The notes under the pieces were generated by a model. The model was not told the origin of the DNA. It searched no databases and was given only the letters and a program-made list of their open reading frames with translations. Below are positions 56,952 to 64,000 of a DNA stretch of 64,000 nucleotides, in pieces. This DNA comes from Arcobacter iocasae (GTDB lineage: Bacteria > Campylobacterota > Campylobacteria > Campylobacterales > Arcobacteraceae), in NCBI RefSeq assembly GCF_042214795.1, contig NZ_CP090177.1, positions 744,001-808,000 of the forward strand, in the 5' to 3' direction. The translations under genes were made by a program, and so were the position numbers. How positions within the stretch are numbered: position 1 is the stretch's first letter; each line of letters opens with the position of its first letter.

Positions 56952-58867
56952 TACATAACTTCCTTTTTATAATCATCATATTCTTTAATTACCTTTCGAT
57001 AAGGATCCTGTTCAAAACCACCTGCTTCTATAAAAAATGTATTTTTTTCTAACCTCTTTTTAAGACCTGGCTCTATGTTAAAATACATTTTCTTTTTTAA
57101 TTCTTCAATATGTTTTTCAAAAAATAATGCATTACTACAATTTGCACCCTTACATCTTTCAGAAGCAGGGCCATTTATAGCTATTTCCTCTAAATCAAAC
57201 CCTTGTTGGCATATTAGTTCTTCTGGCTTTGATAAATCATGAATACAAAGACTTACTGGTGTTTGGATTATTGCAAGCTTTTGATTTTCAATTAATTCCA
57301 GGAAGCCTTTCCTTACTAAGTTAATGAAGTGATCTGCATATCGACCAGAAAATCTAGTTTTAGCTTGCATTAACCACTTTCCATTTACTCCAAATAGATT
57401 TTTGTCTTTTTTTATTTGTTCGGTAATTTCATTCACAAAAAATTCAGATTCTTCTCGAATAAGTTCTCTAACAGCATCTTTAAGTTCAATATTATAGTAT
57501 CCCATATATTTCAATGTCATTGTAATGCTTGTATGTCCCAAAAACATTCTTGCAAGTTCTAAGCCTTCATTATCATAAATATGTGTTATTAAAAAAGCCA
57601 TTGCATGTCTAAACTTATGTGCAGTAATTGCTTTTTTTATTCCTAAATCCTTGCAATATATTTTTAATAATCTAGTTGCTCTATCAACTTTTACTTCTGA
57701 TGTTTCATCTTTTTTCATTGTTGATAAAATTAAACTTCCATATTGTTGCCCATCTTTAATTTTTGCAAATTTTGAAAGGACTATTAATGCATCCTTACAA
57801 ACTATAGGTATAGGCATTTTCAAAGGTTCACCAGTTGAGTTTGAAGCTGTTTTATAAACTATTCTTTCTAAATGTTCATGTTCATCATGTGTTATTTTTA
57901 AGTCTCTGTCTAACCATACTAGTTCACCAACTCTCATTCCCGTCATCATTAATGAAATTGAAATACAAGAAACCTCTAATCTTTCAATAACATCATTAAT
58001 TTGTCCCCTAGAAATTATTCCTATTAGTTGGTCATTTGTGGGTGAACCATTTATTTCTTTATGAAGAATTAAACAGTTATTTTGGATTTCTCTTATATTT
58101 TGTTCTGTAAAAAATATTGGTGTAGTTACAAAAAAATTATATAGATATAAATATCTTTCTATTATTTTAACCTTAGAAGATGACTTCTTAAAATGCCATG
58201 CAAGTTCTAAAATTTCATTCTTAAATAACTCCATATATTTTATTGATGAAGAAATAATGATTTTTAAATCATACAGTGAGTATGATTCCTTTTTCTTAGG
58301 GATTAATCCATCATCTGAAATATCTGAAGAAACAATCTTTTTAAGTCTTTTATATTCTTTTGAGTTTTGTAGTGCAAATTCATCAAGTTTTAATATAGGA
58401 GGAAACTTTAATTCTTCTTCATATTTTAAGACATCGAATATTTTATCTATTCTATTTTTTATAGTTAGACTCTTTATCTTTTTTTCATCAAGCTTATAAC
58501 TAATATATTCATCTAGTAAATTACTATCTATTTGATCTAAAAAGCTAATTTCTCTTAATTCAGATATTTCTCTTAAAAATATATGTATCAAACTAAAATA
58601 AGTTGATTCACCAGCATTAGAAGGACAATCACCCATTTTTTTATCTAACTTAAAATATAATATTACACGTAAATATATATTCAAAATACCAGTTAATTGA
58701 ACTTTGCATTTTGATAAAGTTTTAGGGCTATTTTTTAAAAGAATTCTATTATCAAAAAAAAATGAATGTCCTCTATTTGGAAATCTAACATTCTCAAATA
58801 CTTTTTTTATATCTTTTTCAGTAAGACACTCAGACAGATTTTCAACTTCATAATAATTATCAATCAT
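56951..58867 (-). CDS. Large tyrosine recombinase (TnpB-like)
   Basis: 638 residues. Catalytic motifs lie in the second half: SLMMTGMRVGELVWLDRD (first Arg), AHKFRHAMAF (His417, Arg420), MFLGHTSITMTLKYMGYYN (His445, nucleophile Tyr454). A long C-terminal extension has cysteines (SERCKGANCSNALFF) that could bind zinc. Length matches Tn554 TnpB (about 630). It overlaps the upstream gene by 4 bp. Confidence 0.85.
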   Translation of the reverse strand: MIDNYYEVENLSECLTEKDIKKVFENVRFPNRGHSFFFDNRILLKNSPKTLSKCKVQLTGILNIYLRVILYFKLDKKMGDCPSNAGESTYFSLIHIFLREISELREISFLDQIDSNLLDEYISYKLDEKKIKSLTIKNRIDKIFDVLKYEEELKFPPILKLDEFALQNSKEYKRLKKIVSSDISDDGLIPKKKESYSLYDLKIIISSSIKYMELFKNEILELAWHFKKSSSKVKIIERYLYLYNFFVTTPIFFTEQNIREIQNNCLILHKEINGSPTNDQLIGIISRGQINDVIERLEVSCISISLMMTGMRVGELVWLDRDLKITHDEHEHLERIVYKTASNSTGEPLKMPIPIVCKDALIVLSKFAKIKDGQQYGSLILSTMKKDETSEVKVDRATRLLKIYCKDLGIKKAITAHKFRHAMAFLITHIYDNEGLELARMFLGHTSITMTLKYMGYYNIELKDAVRELIREESEFFVNEITEQIKKDKNLFGVNGKWLMQAKTRFSGRYADHFINLVRKGFLELIENQKLAIIQTPVSLCIHDLSKPEELICQQGFDLEEIAINGPASERCKGANCSNALFFEKHIEELKKKMYFNIEPGLKKRLEKNTFFIEAGGFEQDPYRKVIKEYDDYKKEVM

Positions 58868-61050
58868 CTAATTTCCTTAATTTTTACTGTTCTTTGAAAC
58901 TTCATTTTTATAAAATCATTATGTTTGTAAAATTCTTTTTCACAATAGTTTTTCATTTCATCATTGAATTTACTTATAGTATCTTTTGCACATTCATTAT
59001 CAAGTTTATATTCTTTTTCCCAATCTTCAATTCTAAAAAAAATTTCTTTTTGATTTTCCATAAAATTAATCCAAGCATAAATTACTGGGCCATGAATTTT
59101 TGGAATAACATATGATTTATCACATTCTGTTAAGCATTTGTACCAATCCGTACAATGCTCATTGTCTTTTAACATAGGAGCATTTTTGAAAGAAGGACTC
59201 CTGTTATTCTTACAATCTGCTAAAGGACCGTTTAAAAGTTTTGCAGTCTTATGCTCATCTTCCCCTACTTCTCCTTTAAAAATGCCAACTATGAGATTCT
59301 GTGCAAGTGCAATTTTATGTTTTTTTATTCCATTCCATTCTAAATTCTGACCTTCATAGTAAATTTTCGTAGTTTCATTCGATTTATGATTTTTTCGTAA
59401 CTGCCTTTCAAACTCAGATTTACCTTTAAAATGGTCTTGAAGCAAATGGCTTTTTCTTAATGCTTTGTGTTCTATAAAATTAAGTCTCTTGTTATTAACG
59501 TCTATTATTTCATATTTATCGTAAAAAATATTTTTTGTTAATCTGTAACTAACTAAAAAAGCTCCCTCAATAGAAATAGGTTCATATTTGAAACTATTGC
59601 AAAGTCCTAAATATTGTAATAACAACTTACTTTTCGAATTTTCATATAAGGGAGTACACCATTTGATATAAAAGTCTATATACTCTTTAATTTTAGAATT
59701 GTTTTTGATAGGAATAATTATATTTTCATTTGACCTATTTTTAGTAGTTTCAACTACTGTCATTAAACCAATATCATCTCCTTTTAACCTATAATTTCCA
59801 TCAAGATTTTTTTCAACTTGAAAACAATTTAAATTTTCTTGATTAATTCCTAGTTCTATCAAAAGAAGCAAAAATAAAGGATATAGCTCTTTACTTGTAG
59901 GGAACATAATTGTTTCAAGATCTTTTATTTTTATATCGAAATAGACAACAATAATTCTTTTTAGATCCCTAATTTTTTTTGGCAGTAAATTTTTATACTC
60001 TAATGAAGTATCTTTTCTATATGGATATTCAGGAACAAATAGTAAAAACCAATATAAAGCAAAATGTGACTCTTTTGTTAGAAGATCAATACCTCCTATA
60101 GATTTATTTTTTAAACTTTCTATTTGTCTATTTATGTTCTGTATTTCTTTAGTAGTAAGTCTATTCATTTTTGTTTTACTATATAATAAAACTGAACCAT
60201 CAATATTAAAATCTTTTTTTAGCCTGAACAACAAAATATTTAAAAAAGGCATTTTATATTTTTTATCTTCAGACAATAATGTTTTTAATATATTTTCAAG
60301 ACTAAAAAAAGAATAATTATTAAATTGATTAGACCATGTATTATAACTATTAACCTTATTCTTATTTATTTCGAATTCTTCTACTGCGTACTTATAAAGT
60401 TGAAATAAAACTGTTGAAGGAATCGCCATATCAAAAGTATTTGATTTATATGATTTTGGAGTGGTTTTTAAATTAATAAATTGTTTTCCTAATGAATTAT
60501 TAATTTTTGCAACTTCACTAATAAATTTACTTACTGAAATTCTTTTTTCTTTTCTTTCATTATTCTCTAACAAACTTTTTTCAACTAACCTAAATTGCTT
60601 TATATTTATTTCTTCTATTGATTCAACATTTATTGCATTCTTTCTAAAAACATCTATGCAATACTTTAACCCATCAATAATACTCTCTGTTAATCTTGAT
60701 TTTTTAATATCAATAAATACTCTGTTAATTGTATCAATTATAAGGGATTCATAATCTTTATTGTCATCAAAAATAATCGTTTTACTTTTAATAGGTTTTC
60801 TCTTATATATATTTTCACCTAATAAATTTTGAGCTCCTTTAGATTTATAATATTGTTTTTTATGTTTATAAGATAAATAAACTCTTGAGTTTTTTATTAA
60901 ACTTGATTTTGTAGCTATGCAGATGAGATAATAACCATAATGCTCTTTTGCTAATGTATTATCTACTCTATCAAAGTGTATTCTATCAATAACACTTTCT
61001 TCTGATGGTTCAGATTTTGAGATATTAAGCTTTTTAGGTTTTCTTGCCAT
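58864..61050 (-). CDS. Very large tyrosine-recombinase-like protein, probably degenerate
   Basis: 728 residues, first gene of the operon. The fold is suggested by LFLLLLIELGINQENLNCFQV (where the catalytic Arg would be, but Asn is seen), HKALRKSH near residue 528, and HKSNETTKIYYEGQ with Tyr564/565. A cysteine cluster follows (613, 633, 639, 643: CTDWYKCLTEC), a possible zinc site. The lost Arg suggests a structural or DNA-binding role in the complex rather than strand cutting. Confidence 0.65.
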   Translation of the reverse strand: MARKPKKLNISKSEPSEESVIDRIHFDRVDNTLAKEHYGYYLICIATKSSLIKNSRVYLSYKHKKQYYKSKGAQNLLGENIYKRKPIKSKTIIFDDNKDYESLIIDTINRVFIDIKKSRLTESIIDGLKYCIDVFRKNAINVESIEEINIKQFRLVEKSLLENNERKEKRISVSKFISEVAKINNSLGKQFINLKTTPKSYKSNTFDMAIPSTVLFQLYKYAVEEFEINKNKVNSYNTWSNQFNNYSFFSLENILKTLLSEDKKYKMPFLNILLFRLKKDFNIDGSVLLYSKTKMNRLTTKEIQNINRQIESLKNKSIGGIDLLTKESHFALYWFLLFVPEYPYRKDTSLEYKNLLPKKIRDLKRIIVVYFDIKIKDLETIMFPTSKELYPLFLLLLIELGINQENLNCFQVEKNLDGNYRLKGDDIGLMTVVETTKNRSNENIIIPIKNNSKIKEYIDFYIKWCTPLYENSKSKLLLQYLGLCNSFKYEPISIEGAFLVSYRLTKNIFYDKYEIIDVNNKRLNFIEHKALRKSHLLQDHFKGKSEFERQLRKNHKSNETTKIYYEGQNLEWNGIKKHKIALAQNLIVGIFKGEVGEDEHKTAKLLNGPLADCKNNRSPSFKNAPMLKDNEHCTDWYKCLTECDKSYVIPKIHGPVIYAWINFMENQKEIFFRIEDWEKEYKLDNECAKDTISKFNDEMKNYCEKEFYKHNDFIKMKFQRTVKIKEIR

Positions 61051-61200
61051 TATACTTCCTTATCAAAAATGATTTTAGCAAGAGTTTTTCTTATTTATTA
61101 AAAATATTACAGTATGCAATATTTATTTTAAGAGAAGTATTTTATGTAAAATTAATTTGTCTTAATTACCTTTTTTAAATTTGCAAACAAAAATCGTTTT

Positions 61201-61220
61201 ATTACTCTTTTTCATTTTTG
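61201..61220 (-). repeat. Right terminal inverted-repeat candidate of the island
   Basis: Minus strand reads CAAAAATGAAAAAGAGTAAT going into the island, sharing CAAAAAT and AGAGTAAT with the left end at 30320-30338. It lies about 6 bp inside the junction, against 16 bp at the left. Confidence 0.45.
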
Positions 61221-61499
61221 CAACAAATAATAAATACCACCAATATTTTCACTACAATTTAAAAATTTCAATGTCCATCTTTTTCTAAACCATTTTGGAT
61301 TTGATAAATCATATTTATCATCAATAAAAGCTTGTAGTCTTGTTTGATTTAAATAAAGTACCAATCTATCTATTGCTACTTTAAACTCAGGTTGAGTATT
61401 TTTAGGAAGAAGAGAATATGAAAAGTATGATATTAAGAGGATTACAAATATAAGTTCAAATAAAAAATATGATTTTTTACTGTTTAATTTTTCGCACAT
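61212..61499 (-). pseudogene. N-terminal half of the split pseudopilin gene
   Basis: 95 codons. The type IV pilin-like N-terminus is clear: KKSYFLFELIFVILLISYFSYSLLP, with Glu at +5 after a Ser-Tyr cleavage point. It continues DRLVLYLNQTRLQAFIDDK and KRWTLKFLNCSENIGGIYY, then reads LLQK and stops in island DNA. The C-terminal half is at 29938-30321. The start overlaps the upstream GT39-like gene by 23 bp, as in an intact operon. Confidence 0.82.
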
Positions 61500-62676
61500 A
61501 GATATCTAATAAATCTTTATTCAAATACTTTATTGTAAATTTGTTATCATATTTTATTGGATTATACAAAGATACAAAGTAATCATTACCTTTTACGATG
61601 CCATAAAACTCCAATCTTTTTTGAAGTTTTCTATCAAAAGTTTTTATATTGTTAATCTTATTCTCTTTTAAAATTTTTGCAATATCTTTTGCAAAATAAT
61701 AATTATACGCAAAATGTTTTTCTGGATTATCTAAAATCAGATAAAGTGGTTTATTATATAAAAGTAAAAAAGTATTAATAAAAAGTAAAAAAAGAGATAA
61801 TTTTGCAATATTATAATGTAATCTTCTAAATTCAGGCAATCTGACTCTTAATGAATGCATAAATAGTTTTAGCATAATTGGCAATGATATTACAACATAT
61901 GGGGCAAAGTCTTCTATATATATTTTTTGTCTAAAAGAAAATAGAAGTGAAAATATCATCGCTGTAATTGAGATATACCAATATATTGAACGCGTTCCTT
62001 TGATTCCAACCCTATATAATGAATAAAAGAAGTACAAAAATAGCAAAGGCGAAAATATTGAGGCATATATTCCAAATGTATCTAATAGATAACTTCTTGG
62101 TTTTCCAGAAGCTTCAAACCCATAGATATACATTGAAAGCCCAAATAAAATTAAAGATATTATTAATAATTTATTTTCATTTTTACTTAGTGAATAAAAA
62201 AATAAAGCCAAAAATAAAACTGCAAAAGAGTTATCAACAAATAAGAAGAAAATTAACAAATAGTAGTTATGCTTTGAATAAAGTTTATAATAGTACAAAT
62301 ATACTAAGGTACAAAAAATAACAACAATAGAACTATTTATCAATAAAGATGCACTAACAACTCCAGGAAGAAACATAAATATAAGTATATTAACTAATCT
62401 ATCTATCTCTTTTTTAAAATAATCCTTAGTAAGTAAATACATTAAAATAACACTAAAAACATAAAGAACAATAAAAGGAAGTCTAATAGCTATATCATTA
62501 TTACCAAAAAAATATGTACTAGATTTCGTTATATAAGATAAAACAGATTTATTTACTAAAACATTTAGTGCTTCATTATATGAGATGCTTAAACTATTGG
62601 CAACAAAAATCAGTACAACAAAAAAGGTGGCTAAGGTTATTCCAAAGATATAGTTGTAAAATTTTTGTTTAATCAT
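61477..62676 (-). CDS. GT39-like integral membrane glycosyltransferase
   Basis: 399 residues with about ten membrane helices and no soluble domain until the last 70 residues. YNEALNVLVNKSVLSYI in the first loop, then NDIAIRLPFIVLYVFSVILMYLLTKDYF, match the ArnT/PMT (GT39) layout, where the first loop holds the catalytic acid; here Glu is present. It probably transfers a lipid-linked sugar in the periplasm. Substrate unknown. It abuts the amidotransferase gene by 1 bp. Confidence 0.7.
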   Translation of the reverse strand: MIKQKFYNYIFGITLATFFVVLIFVANSLSISYNEALNVLVNKSVLSYITKSSTYFFGNNDIAIRLPFIVLYVFSVILMYLLTKDYFKKEIDRLVNILIFMFLPGVVSASLLINSSIVVIFCTLVYLYYYKLYSKHNYYLLIFFLFVDNSFAVLFLALFFYSLSKNENKLLIISLILFGLSMYIYGFEASGKPRSYLLDTFGIYASIFSPLLFLYFFYSLYRVGIKGTRSIYWYISITAMIFSLLFSFRQKIYIEDFAPYVVISLPIMLKLFMHSLRVRLPEFRRLHYNIAKLSLFLLFINTFLLLYNKPLYLILDNPEKHFAYNYYFAKDIAKILKENKINNIKTFDRKLQKRLEFYGIVKGNDYFVSLYNPIKYDNKFTIKYLNKDLLDIYVRKIKQ

Positions 62677-63245
62677 TATATTTTCAAGAAATTACCAATT
62701 ATTTCATATCCATATTCACTCATGATTGATTCTGGATGAAACTGAACTCCATATATTTTTTTACCCTCAATTTCTAAAGACATAATTTCATCATCATCTA
62801 AACTTTTAGAGGTAACTTTAATGCAAGATGGTAAATTATCTTGTTTAACAGTTAATGAATGATATCTAGTCTGGGTAAATTCATTTGGCAATCCATTAAA
62901 TAAAATTGTATCACTTAAGACTTTTACTTTTGAGATTTTTCCATGCATCATATTATCTGCTCTTACAACTTTTCCACCAAATACTTGTGCAATACTTTGG
63001 TGCCCTAAACAAATACCAAATATTGGTTTTTTGTCAGCAAAATATTCAATAACTTCTAAGCATATTCCTGCATCATCTGGAGTTGCAGGTCCTGGAGAGA
63101 TTATTATCTTTTCAGGATTAAGTTTTACTATTTCTTCTATGCTTAGTTCATCATTTCTTATTACTTTTAAATCAGCACCTAACTCTAAGCAATATTGCAC
63201 AATATTGTATGTAAAAGAATCATAATTATCAATCATTAGTATCAT
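62676..63245 (-). CDS. Glutamine amidotransferase of anthranilate/aminodeoxychorismate synthase
   Basis: Class I amidotransferase of 189 residues: MIDNYDSFTYNIVQYCLELGA, ISPGPATPDDAG, nucleophile Cys in GICLGHQSIAQVFGG, and the His-Glu pair in VQFHPES. It supplies ammonia for tryptophan (TrpG) or folate (PabA) synthesis; no synthase component I is adjacent, so the two cannot be told apart. Confidence 0.93.
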   Translation of the reverse strand: MILMIDNYDSFTYNIVQYCLELGADLKVIRNDELSIEEIVKLNPEKIIISPGPATPDDAGICLEVIEYFADKKPIFGICLGHQSIAQVFGGKVVRADNMMHGKISKVKVLSDTILFNGLPNEFTQTRYHSLTVKQDNLPSCIKVTSKSLDDDEIMSLEIEGKKIYGVQFHPESIMSEYGYEIIGNFLKI

Positions 63246-63329
63246 TTAAAATTTGTCCTTGACTATTTTTTTAATAGATTATTTTATAGACAAATATTAT
63301 AACCACTATTAAATTGTTTTTAAATTAAT

Positions 63330-64000
63330 TTATTTTTTACCAATAAAATCTTTTTCCTCAACTTCTAATAAAATTTTTCCTGCGATTTTTTGAGTCTCTT
63401 CTGCTATCTCATTACTTAAATTAGCCACACTTGCATTTTTTTGCGTTTGTTGGTCTAAAGTTGCTACTGCATCATTTATTTGTTCAATTCCCATTCTTTG
63501 TTCTTTACTTGAAGTTTCTACATTTGATATTAAGCCTAAAGTTTGTGTAATATTTTCTTTTAATTCTGTATATCCTTTAATCATTTGATTAGAGATATTT
63601 TTACCTTCGTTTGCTTTTACTGTTGCTTTTTCTACAAGCTCTTTAATTTCTTTTGCCGCATCTGCACTTCTTGAAGCTAGATTTCTAACTTCAGCTGCAA
63701 CAACAGCGAACCCTTTTCCAGCTTCCCCAGCAGTTGCTGCTTCTACTGCTGCATTTAGACTTAAGATATTTGTTTGAAATGCAATTTGATCTACAACTGT
63801 AATTGCTTCACTAATTGCCATAACTTCATTATTTATGCTATCCATTGAGACTGTTGTTTTATTGGCTAAGTCTTCACCGTCTTTAGCAGATTTAGATACT
63901 TTATTAGCAAAAGAAACCATTTGTAAGATATTTTCTGAACTACTTGCAATATTAGAAGTAATCTCTTCAATTGCAGCTGCTGTCTCTTCTAAAGAAGCTG
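63330..64000 (-). CDS. Methyl-accepting chemotaxis protein, C-terminal part (cut by window edge)
   Basis: At least 223 residues of the cytoplasmic signalling domain, open to the right edge. The conserved hairpin tip IAFQTNILSLNAAVEAATAGEAGKGFAVVAAEVRNLASRSADAAKEIK is intact, with flanking coiled coils that carry methylation-type Glu/Ala pairs (SLEETAAAIEEI). The sensor part lies outside the window. The C-terminus has no CheR-tethering pentapeptide. Confidence 0.95.
   Translation of the reverse strand, partial: ASLEETAAAIEEITSNIASSSENILQMVSFANKVSKSAKDGEDLANKTTVSMDSINNEVMAISEAITVVDQIAFQTNILSLNAAVEAATAGEAGKGFAVVAAEVRNLASRSADAAKEIKELVEKATVKANEGKNISNQMIKGYTELKENITQTLGLISNVETSSKEQRMGIEQINDAVATLDQQTQKNASVANLSNEIAEETQKIAGKILLEVEEKDFIGKK

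Larger units (their letters stand above)
30304..61226. mobile_element. Copper/silver-resistance genomic island, about 31 kb
   Basis: Bounded by the two halves of a split pseudopilin gene (homology stops near 30304 and 61226). The right end carries four overlapping recombinase-operon genes; similar short motifs lie just inside each end at 30320-30338 and 61201-61220 in inverted orientation. Cargo is metal resistance plus its own regulators, an IS3 remnant and a resolvase. No tRNA and no long direct repeat mark the ends; at most about 3 bp are shared at the junctions. Tyrosine recombinases such as those of Tn554 also insert without target duplication. Exact ends are inferred. Confidence 0.8.

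Noticed and set aside
61501..62321. Plus-strand frame of 100 codons at 62019-62321
   Set aside because: It is antisense to the GT39-like membrane protein gene and has no recognisable product.

Overview
The window comes from a member of the Campylobacterota, most likely the Arcobacter group. The evidence is AT-rich DNA, the order tRNA cluster-tuf-rpmG-tRNA-Trp-secE-nusG-rplKAJL-rpoB, a GSI glutamine synthetase with Phe at the usual adenylylation Tyr, a futalosine-pathway MqnA-like protein and OprD-like porins. Assignment is by recognition only; no database search was possible.

Layout. (1) 1-7669, minus strand: a transcription/translation block (rpoB start, rplL, rplJ, rplA, rplK, nusG, secE, tRNA-Trp, rpmG, tuf, tRNA-Gly/Tyr/Thr/Phe) with several leader hairpins. 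(2) 7711-23562: cell-wall and housekeeping genes (murD, mraY, gpmI, an ABC ATPase, PBP1A, glnA, a PHP phosphatase, moaE, moaD, mqnA-like, uppP, murG, ftsW, ftsI, a cyclophilin). (3) 23552-29900: a CopD-like membrane protein, a Rof-like Rho antiterminator and a complete rrn operon (16S-tRNA-Ile-tRNA-Ala-23S-5S, minus strand) with a consensus promoter, boxA and processing stems. (4) About 30304-61226: a genomic island of roughly 31 kb. (5) 61212-64000: the other side of the insertion site, with a GT39-like membrane protein, a PabA/TrpG amidotransferase and the end of a chemoreceptor gene.

The island is the main result. It appears to have inserted into a pseudopilin gene: the N-terminal half lies at 61212-61499 and the C-terminal half at 29938-30282, same strand and correct order. 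Its right end carries an overlapping four-gene recombinase operon (three tyrosine-recombinase-like proteins and a small coiled-coil protein), with a serine resolvase and a res-like site inside. Its cargo is a layered copper/silver defence: periplasmic multicopper oxidase and CopB, a CopZ-like chaperone, two P1B-type ATPases, a CusCBA efflux pump with CusF fused to CusB, a Met/His-rich FixH-like protein, DUF2933, SHOCT and DUF411 proteins, and an OprD-like porin. Control lies with four OmpR-type response regulators and only one intact histidine kinase.

Ten places in the island share one promoter layout: two tandem 11-bp half-sites near YTMCWYATTAA, then exactly 5 bp, then a -10 box. This looks like a private regulon for the island's own response regulators. 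A 1196-bp exact duplication repeats a promoter, a possible small RNA, the SHOCT and DUF411 genes and the receiver half of a response regulator, so two regulators have identical receivers but different DNA-binding domains. An IS3-family remnant interrupts an amino-acid permease fragment in the island.
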